Assembly (NCBI GenBank): GCA_014380985.1
Contig: JACMIU010000308.1
Span: 1-17,245 of the forward strand
Source of the DNA: Armatimonadota bacterium
GTDB lineage: Bacteria; Armatimonadota; Armatimonadia; Armatimonadales; Armatimonadaceae
Length of the DNA stretch: 17,245 nt
Direction of reading: 5' to 3'
The position numbers and the translations under genes were made by a program. Positions 6,052-11,654 of the stretch are shown here, one piece after another. The notes under the pieces were generated by a model that saw only the letters and a list, made by a program, of their open reading frames with translations, did no database searches and had not been told where the DNA came from. Every line of letters starts with the position of its first letter. Position 1 is the stretch's first letter.

Positions 6052-6080
6052 ATGATAGCATCCTTACGGCGGGGCGTCAA
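6052..6080 (-). promoter_or_regulatory. Sigma70-type promoter of the downstream DUF1559 gene
   Basis: Minus strand TTGACG (6080-6075), an exact 17-nt spacer, then TATCAT (6057-6052). Transcription would start near 6045, giving a leader of about 150 nt before the ATG at 5892. Confidence 0.65.
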
Positions 6081-6097
6081 GTGCCTACCGCAACGAT

Positions 6098-6125
6098 AAA
6101 AAAGAGCGGCGTGATAGTTACCGCC
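6098..6125 (-). terminator. Possible terminator after the frameshifted DUF1559 gene
   Basis: Directly after the TAG at 6127-6125 the minus strand reads GCGGT (6124-6120), a 9-nt loop, GCCGC and CTTTTTT. The 5-bp stem (one G-U pair) is short but the U-tract is good. It separates the two DUF1559 genes, consistent with the second having its own promoter immediately downstream. Confidence 0.45.
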
Positions 6126-7046
6126 TATAGCAGGAACGGGGCGCAGCCATGAGTCCACGGGTAGTTGCCCGCGACCGTCGGACCGCCAAGTGCGGTTCCG
6201 CGCCATCCGCCGTTTTCCATGACCAAGGTGGTAGGCAGAAGCGTCTTGGTCTGCACCAATTTTACGTGACCGTCCGCATAGACAACGTTGGTTAATGTGC
6301 CGGTGTAATACCGGCGAATCGTTGGCGCATCGGAAGTAGTTCCCCCCGGAATTGTGGCGGGCGTTGCCGCAGGAGACGTAACGCCCGTGCCGGGATTGTG
6401 ACTTCCCCAAACACCCGACTGCGACCCACTTGATGCCGTTTAATTGCACGTTGATCGGTGGACGTGCAAATTGCGCTCCGTCACAAACCATCAGCATTTC
6501 CGCAGGACGGGCAATATCACTGAGTGGGGCGGGCGCACCATAACGTGGTCCGTTAAACGGGGCTTGAGAGGCAGGAAGCCCCATTCCGAAGCCCGCATTT
6601 GTCGGACATAAAGAGCCTGCCGTTGCTCCTCCTAAACCCAGTTGATTATAAGCATATGCGTGACGCAAATCCATCAGGTCGGCTTTCGCGGAAGGACAAG
6701 CGAAGACTCCCCCTAAGTCAGTTCCCCCTACCGCATTCGCGGCAACGCCGTTTTTGATGTACGGGTTGATCAGGGTATTCCAGAGGTCTTTGGTAGCAGA
6801 GGAGGCAAAGGGACAAGTTTCCCCGCTCAGAGGGGGAAACGTTTCGTCGTAATCCTGTACGTATTGCATAAAGCCAAGCCCAATCTGTTTCAGATTGGAG
6901 GCGCAAGCCGTCTGTCGCGCTTTTGCACGCGCTTGGGCAAAGACAGGAAATAAAATCGCGGCAAGGATGGCGATAATGGCAATAACGACTAACAACTCGA
7001 TCAGCGTAAAACCGCGACGAAACGGATGGGAGGGGACATAGGACAT
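6125..7046 (-). pseudogene. DUF1559/prepilin-type protein gene with a +1 frameshift
   Basis: The start at ATG 7046 has AGAAGGAG upstream and encodes a canonical prepilin leader, RRGFTLIELLVVIAIIAILAA (Gly12-Phe13, Glu at +5), and a DUF1559 body up to about residue 205. Near 6416-6438 the frame breaks. The original frame becomes Cys/Arg/His-rich nonsense running on to 5889, while the +1 frame gives the expected DUF1559 end: VWGSHNPGTG, then IRRYYTGTLTNVVYADGHVK (the conserved DGH) and ending CAPFLL at TAG 6127-6125. Joined, the product would be about 306 residues, like its neighbour. A stop (TAA) in the +1 frame just upstream limits the break to that short interval. This could be a real inactivating indel, a sequencing error or, less likely, programmed frameshifting. 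Confidence 0.85.
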
Positions 7047-7049
7047 GAA

Positions 7050-7065
7050 CACAACTCCTTCTAAA
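7050..7065 (-). promoter_or_regulatory. Conserved ribosome binding region of the upstream DUF1559 gene
   Basis: The same 16 bases as at 5895-5910 (minus strand TTTAGAAGGAGTTGTG), placed 3 nt before ATG 7046. It sets the start at 7046 and excludes the longer open frame beginning at 7124. Confidence 0.8.
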
Positions 7066-7073
7066 CGATTGGT

Positions 7074-7093
7074 ATCCTTCAGCAACGAAGGAT
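7074..7093 (-). promoter_or_regulatory. Stem-loop in the 5' UTR of the upstream DUF1559 gene
   Basis: ATCCTTC (7093-7087) and GAAGGAT (7080-7074) form a perfect 7-bp stem with a 6-nt loop, about 10 nt upstream of the conserved ribosome binding block. Confidence 0.4.
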
Positions 7094-7138
7094 TAGACCA
7101 CGGCAGACAAAAGGCGAGCAACACCTTTGTTGGTTTGT

Positions 7139-7167
7139 ATAGTAGCCGCCATTGGTTCGCTTGTCAA
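7139..7167 (-). promoter_or_regulatory. Near-consensus sigma70 promoter of the upstream DUF1559 gene
   Basis: Minus strand TTGACA (7167-7162), an exact 17-nt spacer, then TACTAT (7144-7139). The -35 box is perfect. Leader length would be about 85 nt. Confidence 0.7.
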
Positions 7168-7209
7168 GGATTTTTGCGAAATTAACCTATACCAATTTTC
7201 GCCGGGGGA

Positions 7210-8136
7210 TTAGCGCGGGGGAAGCGGGCGCAAAATGCCGTGATTGAGGTCGTGCCGCCGGGGGCCCGACCCGCGCTGTGTCGCCGATTCGGGATAGGCG
7301 AGCCGTGCCGCGACCCGCGTCATGGATTCGCCCGCGATCACCAAACTCATTACGGCGGCGCGTCCCAACCGCCTTGCGAGCGGTGGCGCGGAAATGTCGT
7401 GCTTTAACACGGATAGAATCTCGCTTTGCTCGGTCAGCATCGTGCGGTAGTGCGCCGCCGCTTCCGCCGCCGCCGATTTTTCGTTGCCCTGTCCGGTTTC
7501 CAGCACCGCCGAGACTTTGCCGCAAAGTTCCGTCACCGACATCACGAGGCGTTTGATCCGTGCATACGTGCCGCTTCCACCCGCGACCGATGTCAGAATC
7601 GCACAGATTTGCCACGTGTACCGTGCCGACCGCAGAGCCACCGACTGATCTTGCGCGTTTTGTGCGGCACACAAGACGCGGGGGCGTTGGTCGGCGGTCA
7701 GCGACGTTTCCACCAGCAAACTGCGTCCGCGTTGCTCAATACGCTCGGCGATTTCGATGCCTTTTTGTAGCGGGCTAACCGCGCTATCGCCGCCGCCGGT
7801 TTGCGGGCGACCGGCACGGGTCAGGGTGCTTTGCGTCAGGTTGACAAGCCGCAATAAATCGGCGTTAAACGATTCTAAAATCGCCTCGTTGTTTTGCGCC
7901 CCGGTCAAAATCACGGCGTTGTAAATGTCGGGCGACGGTGTTCGAGGCGCGGAGGGCGACGAATACACTCCCCCTCCGTCGTCAATAAGCGAAGTAGCAT
8001 ATCGGGCGGCAACCCGTCTTGCTTTCGGTTCATCCGCCGGTTGCGCGGGGGTCTCCGGCACGGATGCGTCATCGTCAACGAGCCGTTCTCTGGGACGAAG
8101 TAGCGAGGATAAAAGGGAGGTTCCGCGACGCAACAT
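7210..8136 (-). CDS. Hypothetical protein, 308 residues
   Basis: I do not recognise this protein. It has no signal peptide or membrane span. The N-terminal 70 residues are charged and Pro/Ser-rich (likely disordered). From about residue 72 it is mostly helical in character (AVILTGAQNNEAILESF, LLRLVNLTQSTL, GIEIAERIEQRGRSLL, YRTMLTEQSEILSVL), suggesting a helical bundle. A short basic C-terminal tail follows (GSGPRRHDLNHGILRPLPPR). Codon use and length support a real gene. The ATG at 8136 has no Shine-Dalgarno, and AT-rich sequence with a 9-bp inverted repeat lies 25 bp upstream. It is transcribed alone, divergently from the gene at 8342. Confidence 0.65.
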   Translation of the reverse strand: MLRRGTSLLSSLLRPRERLVDDDASVPETPAQPADEPKARRVAARYATSLIDDGGGVYSSPSAPRTPSPDIYNAVILTGAQNNEAILESFNADLLRLVNLTQSTLTRAGRPQTGGGDSAVSPLQKGIEIAERIEQRGRSLLVETSLTADQRPRVLCAAQNAQDQSVALRSARYTWQICAILTSVAGGSGTYARIKRLVMSVTELCGKVSAVLETGQGNEKSAAAEAAAHYRTMLTEQSEILSVLKHDISAPPLARRLGRAAVMSLVIAGESMTRVAARLAYPESATQRGSGPRRHDLNHGILRPLPPR

Positions 8137-8160
8137 AATAATTGATTACATACTTCTTGT

Positions 8161-8182
8161 TAAATTGTCGTTTGACAATTTA
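8161..8182. promoter_or_regulatory. 9-bp perfect inverted repeat between divergent genes
   Basis: TAAATTGTC (8161-8169) and GACAATTTA (8174-8182) flank GTTT in an AT-rich patch of otherwise GC-rich DNA. Its position, 25 bp upstream of the 8136 start and about 160 bp before the 8342 start, fits a dimeric repressor operator. TTGACA and TTGTCA within it may double as -35 elements. Neither strand has a following U-tract, so a terminator is unlikely. Confidence 0.5.
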
Positions 8183-8341
8183 GAGGATTGCCGCCGGACA
8201 GCCAACGTCCTGTTAAGTATCGGCAGATGGGAGGGTTTTCCGTTCCTTCTTTTTTACCGCCATTGGGCTTGATAATCACACGCTGTTTTTATCGGATACT
8301 TTTCGCCGTCACAACGTGCTGCCGCTTGCCGTATAAGAAAT

Positions 8342-8626
8342 ATGCGCTTAATGGTTCCTCTATCTTTAGCGTTGCTTTGCCTGTTTTGGCACGCCGTCTG
8401 CTTCGCGCAGACCGCGCCCGCCACTGTTCCGAAAAAAGCGGAACTCACGGTGCAGGTGTTTTTGTCGTCCACCTGCCCCATCAGTACCGACGATATGGCG
8501 GGGCTGATTGTCAGTGGCACGGCGGACGACGGATGGGGCGACCTTACCCTGCTCGGCTCGAACATCGGTCACTACTTCGAGGTTGGCGAAAAAGGTAAAC
8601 CTTTCCGTGCGTCGCGCCCGAAATAA
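8342..8626 (+). CDS. Small secreted protein with thioredoxin-like CPIS motif
   Basis: A 94-residue product with a signal peptide (MRLMVPLSLALLCLFWHAVCFAQ, cleavage near residue 22-25). The mature part contains LTVQVFLSSTCPISTDD, which resembles the first strand and active-site turn of AhpC/TSA-type redoxins ('FLS-xCPIS'), but the rest of a thioredoxin fold is missing. The remainder (GTADDGWGDLTLLGSNIGHYFEVGEKGKPF) is unassigned. It could be a truncated redoxin or a short family of its own. TATAAG lies 5 nt before the ATG and there is no Shine-Dalgarno. In-frame ATG at residue 4 is an alternative start. A hairpin region (8652-8697) follows. Confidence 0.55.
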   Translation: MRLMVPLSLALLCLFWHAVCFAQTAPATVPKKAELTVQVFLSSTCPISTDDMAGLIVSGTADDGWGDLTLLGSNIGHYFEVGEKGKPFRASRPK

Positions 8627-8651
8627 ACGAGCGCAAAAGATACGTGGTTAT

Positions 8652-8697
8652 GTCGGCGGGTTCGGCAGAAACTTCGTTTCGCCTTTAATCCGCCGAC
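8652..8697. repeat. Nested inverted repeat in the intergenic region
   Basis: Outer arms GTCGGCGG (8652-8659) and CCGCCGAC (8690-8697) are perfect 8-bp complements. Inside, GGC/GCC and GAAAC/GTTTC pair around TTC (8664-8683), with one unpaired A. The inner core is the same GAAACTTCGTTTC found twice at 214-314. It lies 26 bp after the stop of the small secreted protein and just before the sigma-factor promoter. No U-run follows, so it is not a classic terminator. Confidence 0.55.
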
Positions 8698-8718
8698 TGA
8701 TTTAGAAGCCATTGCGGG

Positions 8719-8724
8719 TATACT
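8719..8724 (+). promoter_or_regulatory. -10 box of the ECF sigma gene
   Basis: TATACT lies 12 nt before ATG 8737 (9 nt before the alternative TTG at 8734). The start site would be near 8731, giving a leader of only about 3-6 nt. No good -35 box is present at the usual distance. Confidence 0.5.
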
Positions 8725-8736
8725 GATTACACCTTG

Positions 8737-9447
8737 ATGACCGACGGCTTTTTAGCGAGTTTGGAGACGGCGGAACCGACCGACCGCGCTTTGGTGGAAC
8801 AAACCGTCGCCGGAAACCGGGGAGCGTTTGCGCTCCTTCACAAGCGGTATTATGCGCGGATTTATCGGCTTGCCGTGTACCGTTGCCGCAACACGCAGGA
8901 TGCCGAGGATGTCGCCGCCGAAACGTTCGTGAAAGCCATCGCGCATTTGCCGCAGTTCCGGTTTCAGGGCGAATCGCTGTTGCCGTGGCTGTCGCGCATC
9001 GCTACCAATCTGGTGCATGACCAAGCGCGGCGGGCGTCGCACGTGTCGTTTGTTTCGATGGATAGCGACACGGCGGAGCAGGTGCGCGGGCTTTTAGAGG
9101 CATTGCCGGGAATGGCGGGCGATCCGCACACGCTTGCCGAACGCGCCGAAACGCAAAGCCTGATTCGCGCCGCCGTTGGCGAACTGCCCGGTGACCAAGC
9201 CGAGGCGGTGTTGCTACGGTTCGGGAGCGATTTATCGCTCAAGGAAATCTCGCTCGCGCTCAACCGAACCGAAGGTGCAGTAAAATCGTTATTACATCGG
9301 GCATTGGTGAACCTGCGAAAGACCCTCGTCACCGGGGCGGACGATTCGGCGGCGGTGCAAACGCGAAGGCAGACACAGAACACGACGGAGCAAACCCAAA
9401 CCGCTCACAATTCGACGAATAAACGCTATGAGTATCTCGATCTCTGA
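8737..9447 (+). CDS. ECF-type RNA polymerase sigma factor
   Basis: The 236-residue protein has a sigma70 region 2 at about residues 15-100: FALLHKRYYARIYRLAVYRC, the core-binding DAEDVAAETFVKAIAHL, and LPWLSRIATNLVHDQARR at the -10 contact. A linker follows, then region 4 at about 145-197 with helix-turn-helix LSLKEISLALNRTEGAVKSLLHRAL. It directs RNA polymerase to a specific set of promoters. A 40-residue Thr/Gln/Asn-rich C-terminal tail after residue 197 goes beyond the usual ECF end. ATG 8737 is preferred over TTG 8734. The -10 box so close upstream suggests a near-leaderless mRNA. The next gene overlaps it by 20 bp, the usual place for an anti-sigma factor. Confidence 0.93.
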   Translation: MTDGFLASLETAEPTDRALVEQTVAGNRGAFALLHKRYYARIYRLAVYRCRNTQDAEDVAAETFVKAIAHLPQFRFQGESLLPWLSRIATNLVHDQARRASHVSFVSMDSDTAEQVRGLLEALPGMAGDPHTLAERAETQSLIRAAVGELPGDQAEAVLLRFGSDLSLKEISLALNRTEGAVKSLLHRALVNLRKTLVTGADDSAAVQTRRQTQNTTEQTQTAHNSTNKRYEYLDL

Positions 9448-9745
9448 ACCGATGCGCGTCTGTTTGGACGCACTGTACGAAGGCAAACCCGCGCCGGAGG
9501 GCGTGTTGGCGTCGCTTTCGGAGAGCGAACGCGCCGAAGTCGCATCCCTCGCCCGCACGGCGCGATTGGTCGGACTATCGCTTAATCAGCCGATTCCGAC
9601 CACGGAAATGGAAGCGTCCGCGCTGGCGCGGGCGCATGACGCGATGGCGCAAAGAGGCGCGACATCCTCCGCTACCGCAACGCCGGAAGGCACGGCGGAC
9701 ACCGGCAACTGGTTTACCCGCCTTTTCAAAAAGAGCGGAGGATAG
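9428..9745 (+). CDS. Small cytoplasmic protein overlapping the sigma gene, possible regulator
   Basis: A 105-residue protein whose ATG lies inside the last 20 bp of the sigma-factor gene in another frame. Residues 1-50 look helical and acidic (EPMRVCLDALYEGKPAPEGVLASLSESERAEVASLARTARLVGL), followed by an Ala/Thr/Ser-rich linker and an amphipathic end, NWFTRLFKKSGG. The position and the N-terminal helices recall anti-sigma factors, but there is no zinc HxxxCxxC motif and no membrane span. If it controls the sigma factor it does so as a soluble or peripherally bound protein. Gene symbol cannot be assigned. The next gene follows after 7 bp. Confidence 0.65.
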   Translation: MSISISEPMRVCLDALYEGKPAPEGVLASLSESERAEVASLARTARLVGLSLNQPIPTTEMEASALARAHDAMAQRGATSSATATPEGTADTGNWFTRLFKKSGG

Positions 9746-9752
9746 CGCGTAG

Positions 9753-10691
9753 ATGGCAACTCTGGTCGGGGTGACGTTCCACAAAATCGGTAAACTGCAT
9801 TACTACGCGGCGGACGATTTGGAAGGCACGGTGAGCGTCGGCGACTTTGTTGTCGCCGAGACCGAACGCGGAACCGAACACGGCGAAGTGAAAGTTCTGC
9901 GCGAGGTGAGCGGCACGAAAAGCGACGCACCGACACCGTTTCGTCTCCTTCGCGCCGCGAACGCCGCCGATCTGAAGCAAGCCGAAAAGCGGGCGCAACA
10001 AGCGATGGATGCTCTGGAAACGTGCCGCGCCCGCGTTCAGGCACTGCGCCTTCCGATGAAAATCACCGACGCCGAGTCGGCGTTTGACGGCTCCGGCGTC
10101 ACGTTCTACTTCGTTTCCGACGAGCGCATTGACTTTCGCAAACTGGTCAAGGAGACGGCGGCACTTGTCAAAATGCGCGTTCATTTGCATCAGGTCGGCT
10201 CCCGCGACCACGCGCAAACACTCGGTGGCTACGGTCCGTGCGGGCGTCCCTTGTGTTGCACGACATTCCTGCGCGATTTCGCCCCGGTTTCGATGAAGAT
10301 GGCGAAAGACCAATCGCTGTATTTGAACCCGTCGAAGTTTAGCGGCGTGTGCGGCAAACTGATGTGCTGTTTGCGCTTCGAGCATGACGTTTACTTAGAC
10401 GCGAAAGAAAACCTGCCGCACGTCGGGATGACGGTTTCGCTTCCTTCGGGCGAACGCGGCGCGGTGACGGATGTCAACATTTTTGCCGAGCGCGTGTCGG
10501 TGCAGATTCGCGGCGAGAATGACACGCGCACGATTGTCTTGCCCGCATCCGACGTGCGCCCGGCTCGCGCTTGCGGCGATTGTGGGTCGGCGGGCGGCGG
10601 TTGCGGGGGGGCGTGCGGGTCGGACACCTGCGAAACGTCGGCGAAGGGGACGCCGCTGATCGCGCTGGAAAAACGTTTCGCGGTAAAATAG
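9753..10691 (+). CDS. ricT: RicT/YaaT-like PSP1-domain iron-sulfur protein
   Basis: The 312-residue protein matches the RicT family along its length. The N-terminal PSP1 part is KIGKLHYYAADDL, VGDFVVAETERGTEHGEV. The cysteine core is GGYGPCGRPLCCTTFLRDF (158-176) and LNPSKFSGVCGKLMCCLRFE (191-210), giving Cys163, 168, 169, 200, 205 and 206 with the family spacing for iron-sulfur ligands. In Bacillus, RicT acts with RicA and RicF to stimulate RNase Y-dependent mRNA maturation and developmental phosphorelay. No RicA or RicF gene is visible here. Unusual is a Gly/Cys-rich tail, CGDCGSAGGGCGGACGSDTC (274-293), with five more cysteines. GGAGG lies 11 nt before ATG. It sits between the sigma-operon protein and the Rpn gene. 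Confidence 0.9.
   Translation: MATLVGVTFHKIGKLHYYAADDLEGTVSVGDFVVAETERGTEHGEVKVLREVSGTKSDAPTPFRLLRAANAADLKQAEKRAQQAMDALETCRARVQALRLPMKITDAESAFDGSGVTFYFVSDERIDFRKLVKETAALVKMRVHLHQVGSRDHAQTLGGYGPCGRPLCCTTFLRDFAPVSMKMAKDQSLYLNPSKFSGVCGKLMCCLRFEHDVYLDAKENLPHVGMTVSLPSGERGAVTDVNIFAERVSVQIRGENDTRTIVLPASDVRPARACGDCGSAGGGCGGACGSDTCETSAKGTPLIALEKRFAVK
10684..10689 (+). promoter_or_regulatory. Candidate -10 box for a leaderless Rpn transcript
   Basis: TAAAAT ends 7 nt before ATG 10697, the distance expected if transcription starts at the start codon. It overlaps the ricT stop codon, so this could be chance in an operon. No Shine-Dalgarno is seen for the Rpn gene. Confidence 0.3.
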
Positions 10692-10696
10692 GCAAG

Positions 10697-11608
10697 ATGG
10701 CAAAACGAACCGTTGGCAAGACCCGTGGCACGAAACCGTTCGATGTGTCGGTCAAAAACCTGATCGGCAACAACCCGCAGGATTGGCTGACGCTTTTTGA
10801 TTTGCCGCAAAACACGCTTATCACCGCGCTGGACAGCGACTTGGCGAGCATGAGTTTTGCCGCCGACCGGCTGTATAAAGTCGGCGACGGCGACACGGCA
10901 TACGGGCTTCACGCGGAGCTCGAATCGGGACATACGGAAAGCGAGTTGCCGCGCCGGTTGTTGCAGTACAACATTTTTGCCGAAGCAAAGCACAAGTTAC
11001 TGTTTCGTTCCGTCGCCGTGCTACTAACGAAAGGCGCGAATAGTCCCGCGATTACAGGGCGGCTCGAACGGCGGTTGCCAAACGGAATGCTGGTTCATGC
11101 GTTCCGGTATGATGTTATCAAGATATACGAAATCCCGGCAGAAGAACTGTTGACCACTGGCTTATCGGTTGTGCCGCTCGCGCCACTCGGTACGCTCCCT
11201 GAAAGCGACTTGGAGCGCGTCGTGGAACGGATGGGAAGCCGGTTTCGGGCGGAGGCGACTGGCAAGGAAGATTTGCGCCGTCTGTGGACGGCAAGTTGGC
11301 TGTTGATGAGTGCGCGATATTCGCCGCAAATCGCGGAGTCATTACTGAAAGGAGCGGTGGAATCCATGCTGAAGTTGGAAGATTTTCCCTTGTACGACTA
11401 CTTGAAGGAAAAAGGGTTGGCAGAAGGACGCGCAGAAGGACGCGAGAACGGACTGCGTGATACCGTGATTCGCGTCGGGGAGAAGCGGTACGGCGCGGCA
11501 TTGGAATCGGCGCGCGAAACCCTCGCGGCATCGGACTTCGAGACGTTGCAGGGTTACATCGAACGGCTGTCCGAAGCCGAAACGTGGGACGAACTGCTCG
11601 CGCCCTGA
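10697..11608 (+). CDS. Rpn-family recombination-promoting nuclease / putative transposase (PD-(D/E)XK)
   Basis: A 303-residue protein starting at ATG 10697, 5 bp after ricT (upstream in-frame codons lie inside ricT and are not used). It has the Rpn/YhgA-like layout: FDVSVKNLIGNNPQDWLTLF at 15-34, Asp57, YGLHAELESGH (69-79) as the E-x-E nuclease core, RLLQYNIFAEAKHK, then YDVIKIYEIPAEELL. The helical C-terminus carries the hallmark EGRAEGRENG repeat (243-252). Glu76 stands where many relatives have Gln. Rpn proteins are DNA endonucleases linked to RecA-independent recombination and to phage resistance, with a short C-terminal version made from inside the gene. A good internal start is present here (ATG 11366). 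The EGR repeat is encoded by a 12-bp direct duplication at 11420-11443. Confidence 0.85.
   Translation: MAKRTVGKTRGTKPFDVSVKNLIGNNPQDWLTLFDLPQNTLITALDSDLASMSFAADRLYKVGDGDTAYGLHAELESGHTESELPRRLLQYNIFAEAKHKLLFRSVAVLLTKGANSPAITGRLERRLPNGMLVHAFRYDVIKIYEIPAEELLTTGLSVVPLAPLGTLPESDLERVVERMGSRFRAEATGKEDLRRLWTASWLLMSARYSPQIAESLLKGAVESMLKLEDFPLYDYLKEKGLAEGRAEGRENGLRDTVIRVGEKRYGAALESARETLAASDFETLQGYIERLSEAETWDELLAP
11366..11608 (+). CDS. Possible internal-start short Rpn product (RpnS-like, 80 residues)
   Basis: ATG 11366 (Met224 of the Rpn protein) is in the same frame. It is preceded by AAAGGAG (11348-11354) with an 11-nt spacer, one of the better Shine-Dalgarno matches in this plus-strand block, although it lies inside a coding sequence. 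The product would be the helical C-terminal 80 residues, including the EGRAEGRENG segment, without the nuclease core. In described Rpn systems the short form is made this way and binds and restrains the long form. That this applies here is inference. Confidence 0.4.
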   Translation: MLKLEDFPLYDYLKEKGLAEGRAEGRENGLRDTVIRVGEKRYGAALESARETLAASDFETLQGYIERLSEAETWDELLAP

Positions 11609-11642
11609 AATTATAAAGGGCGCAAGCCGAGGCGCGACCGGG

Positions 11643-11648
11643 TACACT
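11643..11648 (+). promoter_or_regulatory. -10 box of the CrtI-like gene, leaderless architecture
   Basis: TACACT ends 6 nt before ATG 11655, so transcription would start on or next to the start codon. No Shine-Dalgarno is present. The preceding GGG resembles the context of TATACT before the sigma gene at 8719. Confidence 0.5.
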
Positions 11649-11654
11649 GCCCGT

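Noticed and set aside
5889..6415. Continuation of the unshifted frame of the frameshifted DUF1559 gene, ending in ATGA with the next start
   Set aside because: The residues are Cys/Arg/His-rich and unlike the family, while the +1 frame gives the expected DUF1559 ending with DGH and a natural stop at 6125. The ATGA overlap is judged chance.
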